Below are positions 43,582 through 52,735 of a DNA stretch of 64,000 nucleotides, one piece after another (position 1 is the stretch's first letter; each line of letters opens with the position of its first letter). The DNA is taken from NCBI GenBank assembly GCA_049568075.1, contig CP144911.1; one strand, given 5' to 3'. The notes below the pieces were generated by a model, which worked only from the letters and a program-made list of their open reading frames with translations, ran no database searches and had not been told where the DNA came from. Made by a program: the position numbers and the translations under genes. Origin of the DNA: Gottfriedia sp049568075 (GTDB lineage Bacteria > Bacillota > Bacilli > Bacillales > Bacillaceae_G).

Positions 43582-44826
43582 ATGCTATCTCAAAAAACAA
43601 TTGATATTATTAAGTCAACAGTTCCAGTCTTAGAAGTAAAGGGTACAGAAATCACTAAAGTATTCTATAAAAATTTATTTACTAATCATCCTGAACTATT
43701 AAATGTATTTAATCATACAAATCAACAACAAGGTAGACAACAAACTGCTCTTGCAAATACTGTTTTAGCTGCTGCACAAAACATTGATAAACTAGCAACA
43801 ATTATTCCTGTTGTAAAACAAATTGCGCAAAAACACCGCAGTCTTCAAGTTAAAGCAGAGCACTATCCAATCGTAGGGCAACATTTACTAGGGGCAATTA
43901 AAGAAGTACTTGGTGATGCTGCAACTGATGAAATACTAGGTGCTTGGGCGGAAGCATATGGAGTTATTGCACAAGTATTTATCGATATCGAAAAAGAAAT
44001 GTATGAGGAAGCATCTTCCCAAGAAGGCGGTTGGTCTGAATTTAAAGAGTTTAAAGTCATCGAAAAAGTTGAAGAAAGCGATGTAATTACTTCATTCTAC
44101 TTAGTTCCTAAAGATGGTTCTTCAGTTCCTTCTTTCTTACCTGGTCAATATATTACTGTTCGCTCACAAATTCCTGGTGAAGAATATTTATCAAACAGAC
44201 AATATAGCTTATCTGATGCACCAGGTAAAAATCACTTTAGAATTTCAGTAAAAAGAGAAGCTGAAGAAAACCAACCACTTGGTAAATTCTCAAACTACCT
44301 ACACAATCAAGTAAATGTTGGTGATACTTTGGATATTACTGCTCCAGCAGGTGAATTTACTTTAAATACTGAAACTGATTCAGATGTTGTTTTCTTAAGC
44401 GGTGGTGTTGGAATTACACCATTAATCAGTATGGCTAAGTCAATTACAAGCAATCAACCAAATCGTCAAGTCAGCTTTATAAGCGCTTCAAGAAACGGTA
44501 AATTACAAGCATTTGAAAATGAACTAAACCAATTAAAAGAGCAATTAACAAATTACAATTTATCATTTGTTTATGAAAATCCATCTGAGGAAGATCTTCA
44601 AAATAATAACTTTAAAAAGCAAGGTTATATTGATGCAGAATGGTTAAATAACAATGTTAAATCAGACAATGCAGATTATTACGTATGTGGTCCAGTACCA
44701 TTTTTAAAAGCGATTATAACAAGCTTAAAAGAATTAGGAATTAAAGATGCACAAATTCATTATGAATTCTTCGGACCAGCAATGAATTTAGACACTGAGC
44801 CTAAAAGCCCTGTTCAACAAGGTTAA
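43582..44826 (+). CDS. hmp: Flavohaemoglobin, nitric oxide dioxygenase
   Basis: Converts NO and O2 to nitrate using NAD(P)H. Globin domain (1-~140) with the proximal haem histidine in VKAEHYPIVGQHLLGAI; FAD domain (~150-260) with RQYSLSDAPGK; NAD domain with FLSGGVGITPLISM and YYVCGPVPFLKAI; the C-terminal HYEFFGPAMNL is typical. 414 residues. ATG follows TTAGGGGG. Divergent partner of nsrR. Confidence 0.97.
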   Translation: MLSQKTIDIIKSTVPVLEVKGTEITKVFYKNLFTNHPELLNVFNHTNQQQGRQQTALANTVLAAAQNIDKLATIIPVVKQIAQKHRSLQVKAEHYPIVGQHLLGAIKEVLGDAATDEILGAWAEAYGVIAQVFIDIEKEMYEEASSQEGGWSEFKEFKVIEKVEESDVITSFYLVPKDGSSVPSFLPGQYITVRSQIPGEEYLSNRQYSLSDAPGKNHFRISVKREAEENQPLGKFSNYLHNQVNVGDTLDITAPAGEFTLNTETDSDVVFLSGGVGITPLISMAKSITSNQPNRQVSFISASRNGKLQAFENELNQLKEQLTNYNLSFVYENPSEEDLQNNNFKKQGYIDAEWLNNNVKSDNADYYVCGPVPFLKAIITSLKELGIKDAQIHYEFFGPAMNLDTEPKSPVQQG

Positions 44827-44833
44827 TATTTAG

Positions 44834-44866
44834 AAAGGATGCTCAATTAAGAGCATCCTTTTTTAC
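44834..44866 (+). terminator. Terminator of hmp
   Basis: AAGGATGCTC / GAGCATCCTT stem with a 6-base loop and TTTTTTA tail. Confidence 0.88.
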
Positions 44867-44926
44867 GCTGTTGCAAGACAATCTTCTCAATTAATTATCA
44901 TATTTTCGTAAAAGGAGTAGAGTGAT

Positions 44927-45051
44927 GTTGATTTCCATTACAGGATGCTCGCTTTCCATGGGGCGAGACCTGAGCCTCCTCGGCAAGCCTGCGGGGTCTC
45001 AGCCTTCCCGCTTATCCCATAGGAGTCGAGCAGCCCTCCATTCCAATCAAC
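44927..45051. repeat. Bacillaceae-type intergenic palindromic repeat (~125 bp)
   Basis: Ends GTTGATT / AATCAAC, inner arms GCTCG / CGAGC, and GAGACC / GGGTCTC around a CTCCTCGGCAAGCCTGCGG core. G+C content is much higher than the surroundings. I recall very similar elements (CTCGCTTTCC...GCCTCCTCGGC...TGCGGGGTCTC) repeated many times in Bacillaceae genomes. A decayed relative lies at 31564-31674. Confidence 0.75.
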
Positions 45052-45379
45052 TTATTATTTAAAAAAGTTTAACGTTAAAATCTAATGTAATATCCTTTAC
45101 TTAGCGTAACATAACAGAATTTTAATCAGTTTGTAAGTCAATTGAGATTGAACAACAACTTATAAACTAAACATTTAAAACTATATTTCTAAATTCGCTC
45201 TTAATATTTTTTAATTTCGAAAAAGTTTACTATAGATTATCGGTATATCAAGATTGTTGAAACACTTTAACATTTAAAATCGTTAATCGTTATTAAATTA
45301 AAAAATGAATTTTAACATCAATAATTTCCCACTTAATATTGTATTCCCTATAGACTTTCTATTAAGAGCACATCCTTTT
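45052..45379. other. AT-rich gap
   Basis: No open frame, hairpin or promoter stood out in this stretch. A TTAAGAGCACATCCTTTTTTA sequence at ~45362 resembles the hmp terminator arm at 44849 without its partner. Confidence 0.5.
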
Positions 45380-45553
45380 TTATTTCCGCTCTAATAATAC
45401 AGCCACTCTTTTTAAAACTGTCGGTATAGTAAAGCTACCAAAAATTGCGATTAGGTCACTTGAGTAGTATTTTTTTAGAGTGCCATATACTAAGCCACTT
45501 ATCATTAGATCGTACAAAAAGAATCGACCAAAATCACGTTTAGTTATGACCAT
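45380..45553 (-). CDS. Possible 57-residue membrane peptide or gene fragment
   Basis: ATG at 45553 opens a frame encoding MVITKRDFGRFFLYDLMIS, then GLVYGTLKKYYSSD and a hydrophobic FGSFTIPTVLKRVAVLLERK end. The composition looks protein-like, with two amphipathic/hydrophobic stretches. The frame stays open upstream to a stop at 45613-45615 but no ribosome site precedes any start, so it may be the tail of a decayed gene. No family recognised. Confidence 0.35.
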   Translation of the reverse strand: MVITKRDFGRFFLYDLMISGLVYGTLKKYYSSDLIAIFGSFTIPTVLKRVAVLLERK

Positions 45554-45640
45554 AAAGATGATAGATGCATTTCTTGTTGTAAGAATAAGCCCACCTTCTT
45601 CTAGAAAAATTAGTCATTCTAATCAATACAAATCACAAAT

Positions 45641-46147
45641 TTATTTTTTATCTAACATCCAATAATACTTTTCAATTTCTTCTTTTACTTTTATCATGCC
45701 AATTTTCTCTAAAACTCTAATAGAGGCATGATTATAAATGGAACAAATAGCAGATATTCTTATAACATGATTTTGCTTTAATCCCCACTCACAAATAGCC
45801 CTAGCCATTTCAGTTGCATACCCTTTACCTTGATAACTTGGTGCAATACTATAACCTATCTCCATAATCCCAGTTTCATCAGGACCACCTTTAAATCCCA
45901 TGTCCCCAATAATTACTCGATCTTTTTTATGAATAATAATTCCTTCATATTTTTCTTCAGTAGGATGTGTTTGAAAACGAGAAATTTTATAAGGGAAAAG
46001 ATTTTTATATACGAGAATTGGCCACCCTTGAGCGAAACTATAAAATTGATTTTCAAATTCTAACTCTTTATTTCCACTTAAAACAGAAAGCATCGCTTCT
46101 GCTGTAAAAGTCATTAATAGTAAATTTTTAGTTTCAGTGATTATCAT
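45641..46147 (-). CDS. GNAT-family N-acetyltransferase
   Basis: 168 residues of the RimJ/RimL-like GNAT type. The acetyl-CoA loop is SYQGKGYATEMARAI (Q/RxxGxG/A), and MEIGYSIAPSY and NHASIRVLEKIGM are the other landmarks. Substrate unknown. No ribosome site of strength is visible; it follows the DUF2339 gene by 26 bases and may be co-transcribed with it. Confidence 0.88.
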   Translation of the reverse strand: MIITETKNLLLMTFTAEAMLSVLSGNKELEFENQFYSFAQGWPILVYKNLFPYKISRFQTHPTEEKYEGIIIHKKDRVIIGDMGFKGGPDETGIMEIGYSIAPSYQGKGYATEMARAICEWGLKQNHVIRISAICSIYNHASIRVLEKIGMIKVKEEIEKYYWMLDKK

Positions 46148-46173
46148 TACCTGACTCCTGTATACTAAATTTA

Positions 46174-47853
46174 TTAGTTTTTTTGACTACTGCTTCCCTT
46201 AAAAAATATTCTAGAAATGACTAATCCAATCAGTCCAAGCAGTATAAATAAACCGGCTCTAACCATCAATGTAATATTTGGTAAATCTATTAATACAAGT
46301 TTTCCTAGCGTCAATAATAATAAACCTATCCCAGTATATGTCCAAACTTTGAACTTCTTAATGTTACCAAGTATCATGGCTAATATTGAAAGCAAGATCC
46401 AACTTATATTAATTAATAATCGAATTATATTGTCGGATTGATCTACTGCGAGTATTTGAACAATTTGTGTTATAAAAGCAATTAATATAACCGTAATTAA
46501 TAAGGAACTACTTAATAAGATAAATTGCTTTTCATCTTCATTTTTATAAGCCAAAATTGCAATCGTAATTAGAGCTAGAATTAACATAAACCAATTCATT
46601 GTTTCAAAAGACCATAAAGAATCTATTCCAACTGATAAAATGGATATCCCCACCGGAATAAATGTAAGAGTAGCTATAATTAATTTTAGTAGATCTCGAT
46701 ATCTTAAATAAAATAAATAAGTTGATACTGCTTGAATTATTAATACTGTACATAGTAAGTTTTCTGAAACACTATCCAAACAAAGGAATGAAATGGCTAA
46801 TATAAAATTAGTCGAAAATCCAAAGAAAAAATCCGCTTTCTTTTTATAATAAAAAGTCAGGAATAAATATCCTACACATAAAAAAATTAAAATCATTGTT
46901 CTATTCAGATCTTCAAATGCACTAAAGATCCAACCGATTGTTAAAATAAAACTGGTGTGAAGAATTATTACTTGCTTTTTAATAGCAAACTTAGATTTTA
47001 TCAATATAGCTAGCAAACTAATATGTTGAACGAGAATACTTAGTGCGAAATATTCAATTCCATTTGTATTAAAATTAACTAAAGCAACAATTAAATAAGA
47101 TAAATGCAATAATATTACAGACGAAAGATAGATGAATTTATATTTCTTAAATGTTGCATAAAACATAAAGCATAAATAAATCACTGTTTCATAGATTGAG
47201 AAAAATAAATAGTTTGGCGAATCACTTTTAACTAGGAATGGTACAAAAACGGCTCCTATTATACTTATTAATCCAATTACTTCTGACTTGTATCTATTCA
47301 TCGAATAAAAACCAATACATACCCAAATAATCAAAAGGGTAAATGCAATCGTTGACCCAACCATGTGATATAAATGATGCATAGCAAACGTAGTTAAAAA
47401 TAATACCGGTAACACGCCACCAATTAATGATTGGCCAAGTGTTGATCGTTTAGCTTCCATTTGACGATTACCGTACCAGAATAAAGCAATGGCTATAACA
47501 AATCCAATACCTACTTTTGCATACTTATTTAATACCCCATAATCTGATGCCGCTTTAAATCCCCACATTACGCCAAGAATGAAAATAAATATAAAAAATC
47601 TAGGTAACCACTTTTGGAAAATAAGTGCTTCATAGTCAACCTTTTCATTTTCAACTGTTACTTTAACCTGTCTGCTAACTGTTTTTTGTGGTTTAGGATT
47701 ATTTACTTTAGTTTGAGTTATTTGTTTAATCTCGTTTGAAGTTTCTTTCGTGATTAAGAGAAATTCAATTTGTTTCTTCATTTCTCTGACTTCTTCTTCA
47801 AGCTTTTCTACCTTTTTTTTAAGATCTTGATTCTGATTATCCAACTGCATCAC
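46174..47853 (-). CDS. DUF2339 multi-pass membrane protein
   Basis: 559 residues. An N-terminal coiled coil (QDLKKKVEKLEEEVREMKKQ) and a basic linker precede about sixteen TM helices. The conserved DUF2339 start (FIFILGVMWGFKAASDYG, then KVGIGFVIAIALFWYG) and the closing helices GIGLLLLTLGKLVLIDLPN are recognisable. Function unknown. Start is near a GAGGTGATG context. The GNAT gene follows. Confidence 0.82.
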   Translation of the reverse strand: MMQLDNQNQDLKKKVEKLEEEVREMKKQIEFLLITKETSNEIKQITQTKVNNPKPQKTVSRQVKVTVENEKVDYEALIFQKWLPRFFIFIFILGVMWGFKAASDYGVLNKYAKVGIGFVIAIALFWYGNRQMEAKRSTLGQSLIGGVLPVLFLTTFAMHHLYHMVGSTIAFTLLIIWVCIGFYSMNRYKSEVIGLISIIGAVFVPFLVKSDSPNYLFFSIYETVIYLCFMFYATFKKYKFIYLSSVILLHLSYLIVALVNFNTNGIEYFALSILVQHISLLAILIKSKFAIKKQVIILHTSFILTIGWIFSAFEDLNRTMILIFLCVGYLFLTFYYKKKADFFFGFSTNFILAISFLCLDSVSENLLCTVLIIQAVSTYLFYLRYRDLLKLIIATLTFIPVGISILSVGIDSLWSFETMNWFMLILALITIAILAYKNEDEKQFILLSSSLLITVILIAFITQIVQILAVDQSDNIIRLLINISWILLSILAMILGNIKKFKVWTYTGIGLLLLTLGKLVLIDLPNITLMVRAGLFILLGLIGLVISRIFFKGSSSQKN

Positions 47854-48052
47854 CTCTTATCATAACTATGTATTTTATTAAGACTAAATAACTGAAAAGA
47901 CATCCTTCATATAAGTTCGCTACTTCCTGGATTAATCCTATATAAAAAAATATTTATGAAGTATGTTTTTTTGCAAATTTCGTCATATTTCCCAGGAAAT
48001 AAAGACAATCAGTTCTACTGAAAAACAAGTCGTTAATTAAATCGGTCAAATA

Positions 48053-48085
48053 AAAATCCTCTATTATAAAAATAGAGGATTTTTA
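48053..48085 (-). terminator. Terminator of thrS
   Basis: AAAAATCCTCTAT / ATAGAGGATTTTT stem with a 7-base loop and T-runs. Confidence 0.85.
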
Positions 48086-48088
48086 AAA

Positions 48089-50005
48089 TTAAAATAGAAC
48101 TTTTTCTGATTTTTGTTGATTAATCATTTCTAAGAAGCTCTCGAATGGTTGAGTACCAATGTCACCTTCGCCACGTTTACGAATAGCTACAGTATTATTT
48201 TCAACCTCTTGATCACCAACTACTAACATAAAAGGTAATTTTTGAAGTTGTGCTTCACGGATTTTATATCCAATTTTTTCGCCACGTAAATCAGCTTCAA
48301 CACGAATTCCTGCAGCTTTTAATTGATCAGCAAGTTTTTGTGCATATTCATTGTGAACACTTGAAATTGGTAATACAGCCACTTGAACTGGTGCTAACCA
48401 TAATGGGAATGCTCCAGCAAAATGTTCAGTTAAGATTCCTAAGAAACGGTCAATTGAACCATAAATTGCACGGTGGATAACAACTGGACGTTCTTTTTGG
48501 TTATCTTCATTAACATAAGTTAAATCAAATTTCTCAGGCATTTGGAAATCTAATTGAATTGTAGCGCATTGCCAGCTACGTTTTAATGCATCTTGAATAT
48601 GGAAATCGATTTTAGGACCATAGAATGCGCCATCGCCTGGGTTTAATTTAAAGTCTAAGTTCTCAGATTTTAGAACATTTTCTAAAGCCTGCTCTGCTGA
48701 GTTCCACAACTCTTCTGAGCCCATTGAATCTTCTGGGCGAGTTGATAATTCTACTTTATAAGTGAATCCGAATACGCCGTAAATTTCTTTAATTAAGTTA
48801 ATTACTTCAATAATTTCGCCTTCAATTTGGTCTGGACGACAGAAGATATGTGCATCATCTTGAGTAAAAGTACGAACACGCATCATACCATTTAAGGCAC
48901 CAGAATATTCATGACGGTGAACTTGACCATTTTCACACATACGAACCGGTAGATCACGGTATGAATGTAATTTATTTTTATAAACTAACATATGACCTGG
49001 GCAGTTCATCGGTTTTAATGCGAATTTTGTTTCATCAACCTCAGTAAAGTACATGTTTTCATGGTAGTGATGCCAGTGACCTGATTGCTCCCATAATCTT
49101 TGATTCATAATGAATGGTGTACGAACTTCTTTGTAATCTTTTGAAGTTTGTAATCCGCGCTCATACTGTTCTAATTCATTACGGATAATTGTACCTTTTG
49201 GTAAGAAGAATGGCATACCAGGTGCTTCTTCAGAGAACATGAATAATTCAAGTTCTTTACCTAATTTACGGTGATCACGTTTTTTAGCTTCTTCTAATAA
49301 GAATAAATGCTCTTCTAATTCCTTCTTACTTGGGAAAGCAGTACCATAAACACGTTGAAGCATTTTATTATTCGCATCGCCTCTCCAATAAGCTCCAGCA
49401 ACTGATAATAATTTAATCGCTTTTACACGGCCAGTTGTAGGAACATGTGGTCCACGGCAAAGGTCTACGAATTCACCTTGAGTATACATTGAAATAACTG
49501 CATCTTCTGGTAAATCACGGATTAATTCTAGTTTAAATTCATCGTCTAATTCAGTGAAGAATTTAATTGCCTCTTCACGACTAACTTCTGAACGAGTAAT
49601 CGGTAAGTTTTCTTTAATAATTTTTTCCATTTCTTTTTCAATTTTAGGTAGGTCTTCTACTTTAATTGAAACAGGAAGATCAATATCATAATAGAAACCG
49701 TCAGCAGTTACAGGTCCAACCCCAAATGCAGCTTTTTCGCCTTTATAAAGACGTTTTACTGCTTGAGCTAAAATATGCGCTGAACTATGACGCATCATTT
49801 CTAATCCATCTTGATCATCTTGAGTAATTATTTGAACTTCACACTCTTCAGTAATAGGTGTATTTAAATCCACTAATTTACCATTAATTTTTCCACCAAG
49901 CGCTTTTTTCTTTAAGCTAATGGAGATTGAACCCGCGAAATCTTCAACTGTTGTATTTTGTTCCACCTCGCGAATTGATCCATCTGGTAATTTAATTGAA
50001 ATCAT
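48089..50005 (-). CDS. thrS: Threonyl-tRNA synthetase
   Basis: Class II synthetase of 638 residues. N-terminal TGS domain (~1-61), editing domain with HSSAHILAQAV and the CRGPH motif, and a class II core with PMNCPGHMLVYK (zinc cysteine), RMCENGQVHRHEYSG and FTQDDAHIFC. A C-terminal anticodon-binding domain follows (VAVLPISSVHNEYAQKL). Expression is controlled by its own T-box leader. ATG follows AAGGAGTGAAC. Confidence 0.97.
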   Translation of the reverse strand: MISIKLPDGSIREVEQNTTVEDFAGSISISLKKKALGGKINGKLVDLNTPITEECEVQIITQDDQDGLEMMRHSSAHILAQAVKRLYKGEKAAFGVGPVTADGFYYDIDLPVSIKVEDLPKIEKEMEKIIKENLPITRSEVSREEAIKFFTELDDEFKLELIRDLPEDAVISMYTQGEFVDLCRGPHVPTTGRVKAIKLLSVAGAYWRGDANNKMLQRVYGTAFPSKKELEEHLFLLEEAKKRDHRKLGKELELFMFSEEAPGMPFFLPKGTIIRNELEQYERGLQTSKDYKEVRTPFIMNQRLWEQSGHWHHYHENMYFTEVDETKFALKPMNCPGHMLVYKNKLHSYRDLPVRMCENGQVHRHEYSGALNGMMRVRTFTQDDAHIFCRPDQIEGEIIEVINLIKEIYGVFGFTYKVELSTRPEDSMGSEELWNSAEQALENVLKSENLDFKLNPGDGAFYGPKIDFHIQDALKRSWQCATIQLDFQMPEKFDLTYVNEDNQKERPVVIHRAIYGSIDRFLGILTEHFAGAFPLWLAPVQVAVLPISSVHNEYAQKLADQLKAAGIRVEADLRGEKIGYKIREAQLQKLPFMLVVGDQEVENNTVAIRKRGEGDIGTQPFESFLEMINQQKSEKVLF

Positions 50006-50041
50006 TTAAGTTCACTCCTTTTTCAAATTAATTTTGACAAT

Positions 50042-50290
50042 AAAAAAAGAGCACACTCGTAGGGACGAATGTGCTCGTGGTTCCACCCTAATTTAATGTA
50101 CACAAAAATAAGTATACAAAATCTCATCGTTTTAACGGTCTACACCGATAGTAGTTACTTGTATAAAAATTTACGTTCCCCACTATAGCTACAAGGTGGT
50201 AAGTCATTCAACGTATAGAGAATTCTCGCACCAAATGAATTCCTCTCTTACTATCGTCTTGAACGCTCGTGTCCTTGATCTTTGCTTTTC
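50042..50290 (-). promoter_or_regulatory. T-box leader (tRNA-Thr sensing) of thrS
   Basis: T-box sequence AGGGTGGAACCACG (50077-50091) is followed by the terminator stem GAGCACATTCGT / ACGAGTGTGCTC (50049-50078) and a T-run. The stem I specifier context TTGAATGACTT-ACC-ACCTTG gives ACC (threonine) at 50198-50200. Confidence 0.92.
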
Positions 50291-50307
50291 CTTATTCGTA
50301 TAAAAGT

Positions 50308-50336
50308 ATTATATAGAATGTCATTGAATTCTTCAA
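50308..50336 (-). promoter_or_regulatory. Sigma-A promoter of thrS
   Basis: TTGAAG (50331-50336), 17-base spacer, TATAAT (50308-50313), just before the T-box leader. Confidence 0.8.
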
Positions 50337-50413
50337 GTACTCATCTTAAGATAAATTTAATTGTTTTATCATTCTATTCAATCTTTATTCAGTATGTTAC
50401 AACATTACTTGTT

Positions 50414-50887
50414 TTAAACACTAACTACTGAATTCTTTATTTCATTTAATAATTTTTCTTTCCATTCTTTTTTCCATTTTTCACTTCGCCCTGTATGACG
50501 ATTTATATTTACTAAGGAATTTCGTCCTGTAAAGCAAATTTCATTTTGAGGATTAATCCCCATATAGTGTAAATCGATTGATGAATTTCCTACTTTTGCA
50601 ATTTTTACGTACACATCGATGATTTCATTAAAAAATACTTGTCGTAAGTAATCACATTGTAAATCAGCAACAACTGGAATAAATTCACTATGATTTGCCG
50701 TCCATTCTTGCATAAGCCTTAAATTTTTTAAATACTCAATTCGTGCTTCTTCAAAATAAACGAATGGAACTGTATTATTCATATGTCCAAACATGTCCGT
50801 TTCACTAAATCGAACTTTAATAGTAATCTTAAATGAAAACTCAGATTGCCACTCCTGTATATTAGATACATAATTCATTTTCCCCAT
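50414..50887 (-). CDS. ysmA: 4HBT-family acyl-CoA thioesterase YsmA
   Basis: 157 residues with a hot-dog fold. The catalytic Asp lies in VRFSETDMFGHMNNTVPFVYFEEARIEYL, the signature of YbgC/FadM-like thioesterases. It is the counterpart of B. subtilis ysmA in the sdh-gerE neighbourhood. Start ATG has GGGGGC eight bases upstream. A palindrome like the FadR operator sits in its promoter, pointing to a link with fatty acid breakdown. Confidence 0.85.
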   Translation of the reverse strand: MGKMNYVSNIQEWQSEFSFKITIKVRFSETDMFGHMNNTVPFVYFEEARIEYLKNLRLMQEWTANHSEFIPVVADLQCDYLRQVFFNEIIDVYVKIAKVGNSSIDLHYMGINPQNEICFTGRNSLVNINRHTGRSEKWKKEWKEKLLNEIKNSVVSV

Positions 50888-50911
50888 CGAATTTGCCCCC
50901 TTACTATTTAT

Positions 50912-50917
50912 ATTATA
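50912..50917 (-). promoter_or_regulatory. -10 element of ysmA
   Basis: TATAAT on the minus strand ~25 bases before the ysmA ATG; the -35 region (TTCATT) falls inside the palindrome upstream. Confidence 0.55.
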
Positions 50918-50934
50918 GCATTAATTTCTTTAAA

Positions 50935-50950
50935 GAATGAATATTCATTC
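50935..50950. promoter_or_regulatory. FadR-like operator upstream of ysmA
   Basis: GAATGAATATTCATTC is a perfect 16-bp palindrome. It fits the B. subtilis FadR (TetR family) consensus TGAATGAnTAnTCATTCA at every core position and overlaps the -35 of ysmA. Confidence 0.6.
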
Positions 50951-51104
50951 AGTTTCAAAGGGGACAGGATGAAGGAAATAAGGGACTTATAAAATAGTAA
51001 AAGGCTTCATTAGAGAATAATATCTTCTCTACTAATTTTTCTATCTACTGCTCTCCCTTTCTTTAACCTAAGCCTGTTTAGTTACTAAAAAACACCCTAA
51101 ACAT

Positions 51105-51807
51105 TCAATAATTTTGATGAATATAATTTCCATGTTTAAATGTAATTCTTTTGAAATGATTATTTCGCATCCAAGCATCTACACTTTTTTCAAAAAGTTC
51201 TCCCCCATATATTGGGTATTTTTCAGAAATAGGATTTTTTTCATTATATATCTTATTTTTAAAATCATTTGTCCTGATTAAGTAACATTGATCTGAAAAT
51301 CCATAACCAATATAAAAGTTTTCAACTTCTTCAAATGATTCTTGTTTTGCCTCAAAAATATTTCCATTCCATACTGGCTTTGCTACTTTAAATCTTTCAT
51401 CCTCTTGAAGTTTTAATATTGATAAATCAATCCAATTAAAAGGCTTTTCTAAAATAGAATCACTTGAAAAATGAAGTAAAAACTCTGTATTGCAATGATA
51501 AATACTAACAAGTTCTGAGATTGAAAGTAATAACCACCTTTGAAGCTTTCCTTCGTAACCTCAAAATAATTGAGGGCTTCCTTTGAATAATTATCAACTA
51601 TTACATATGACGATAAAACATCCCTTGCGACAGTTTATCTGCATGACGACTGACTTCCCTTACATCTTATACGTTATTAATATATAAAATTTTTTCTTTA
51701 AATTGAAATTGATTAAACTCATCATTTTTTCGCCGCTCTGTCTTTAAAAGTATTTCCCAATCTTTTTCAAAGCATTTCGTCTCAAATGTCACTTCAAACT
51801 GTTGCAT
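51105..51807 (-). pseudogene. Disrupted gene of unknown function
   Basis: Reading from ATG 51807 (AGAGG upstream) gives MQQFEVTFETKCFEKDWEIL, then an in-frame TAA at 51667-51669. The reading continues past it (DVREVSRHADKLSQ) and then changes frame near 51620 (VARDVLSSYVIVDNYSKEA), near 51540 (RWLLLSISELVSIYHC) and near 51187 (VDAWMRNNHFKRITFKHGNY) before a final TGA. The pieces join into one ~230-residue soluble protein. I do not recognise its family. Confidence 0.75.
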
Positions 51808-51958
51808 TCAAGTCAACCTCTGTTCGAAAGGGGTAAGACACCGCACATCCCTTTGCTGCCTTTACTATTGATATGATTTAAAAGTGGAGTTTATTAGAAG
51901 ATATTTATTTAAACATGCAAAAAAAGCATGTCCCCTAAGGAACATGCTTTTATAATTA

Positions 51959-52735
51959 TTAAATTTCGTCGCTTCCAAAGAAGTCTTTGAAAGATTGGAT
52001 TGTAGTTGCACGGTTTAATGCTGCAATTGAAGTTGTTAAAGGAATACCTTTTGGACAAGATTGTACACAGTTTTGTGAGTTACCACAGTTTGATAGTCCA
52101 CCGTCTCCCATAATTGCATGTAGACGTTCTTCCTTATTCATTTCTCCAGTTGGATGAGCATTAAATAAACGTACTTGTGAAAGCGGTGCAGGCCCAATAA
52201 AGTTAGATTTACTATTAACGTTTGGACAAGCTTCTAAACATACACCACAAGTCATACATTTTGATAATTCATAAGCCCATTGACGTTTTCTTTCAGGCAT
52301 TCTTGGTCCAGGACCTAAGTCATGCGTTCCATCAATTGGAATCCATGCTTTAACGCGTTTTAAAGAATCGAACATGCGGCTACGATCAACTTGTAAGTCA
52401 CGTACTACTGGGAATGTGCTCATTGGCTCAAGACGAATTGGTTGTTCCAATTTGTCAATAAGCGCAGAACATGATTGTCTTGGTTTACCATTTATAACCA
52501 TAGAACATGCTCCACAAACTTCTTCAAGACAGTTCATGTCCCAAGAAATTGCAGTCGTTTCTTTTCCATTTGAATTAACTGGATTTTTACGAATTTCCAT
52601 TAACGCCGAGATTACGTTCATATTCGGACGATAAGGGACAGTAAATGTTTCTTCATATGGCGCAGTATTTGGTGAATCTTGACGTTTAACAATAACAGTA
52701 ATTGTCTTTTCAGCAGTCATTGTTCCATTATGCAT
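51959..52735 (-). CDS. sdhB: Succinate dehydrogenase iron-sulfur subunit
   Basis: Passes electrons from SdhA to the membrane haem subunit. Cysteine clusters are in order: CLEEVCGACSMVING (2Fe-2S), SKCMTCGVCLEACP (4Fe-4S) and CVQSCPKGIPL (3Fe-4S). I start it at ATG 52735 (MHNGTMTAEK, 258 residues) because AAGGAGG lies nine bases upstream inside the end of sdhA; it overlaps the sdhA stop by eight bases. Longer in-frame starts lie deeper in sdhA and lack a ribosome site. Confidence 0.96.
   Translation of the reverse strand: MHNGTMTAEKTITVIVKRQDSPNTAPYEETFTVPYRPNMNVISALMEIRKNPVNSNGKETTAISWDMNCLEEVCGACSMVINGKPRQSCSALIDKLEQPIRLEPMSTFPVVRDLQVDRSRMFDSLKRVKAWIPIDGTHDLGPGPRMPERKRQWAYELSKCMTCGVCLEACPNVNSKSNFIGPAPLSQVRLFNAHPTGEMNKEERLHAIMGDGGLSNCGNSQNCVQSCPKGIPLTTSIAALNRATTIQSFKDFFGSDEI

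Noticed and set aside
45480..45665. 61-residue plus-strand frame after hmp
   Set aside because: No ribosome site, low-complexity composition, and antisense to a more protein-like frame and to the GNAT gene.
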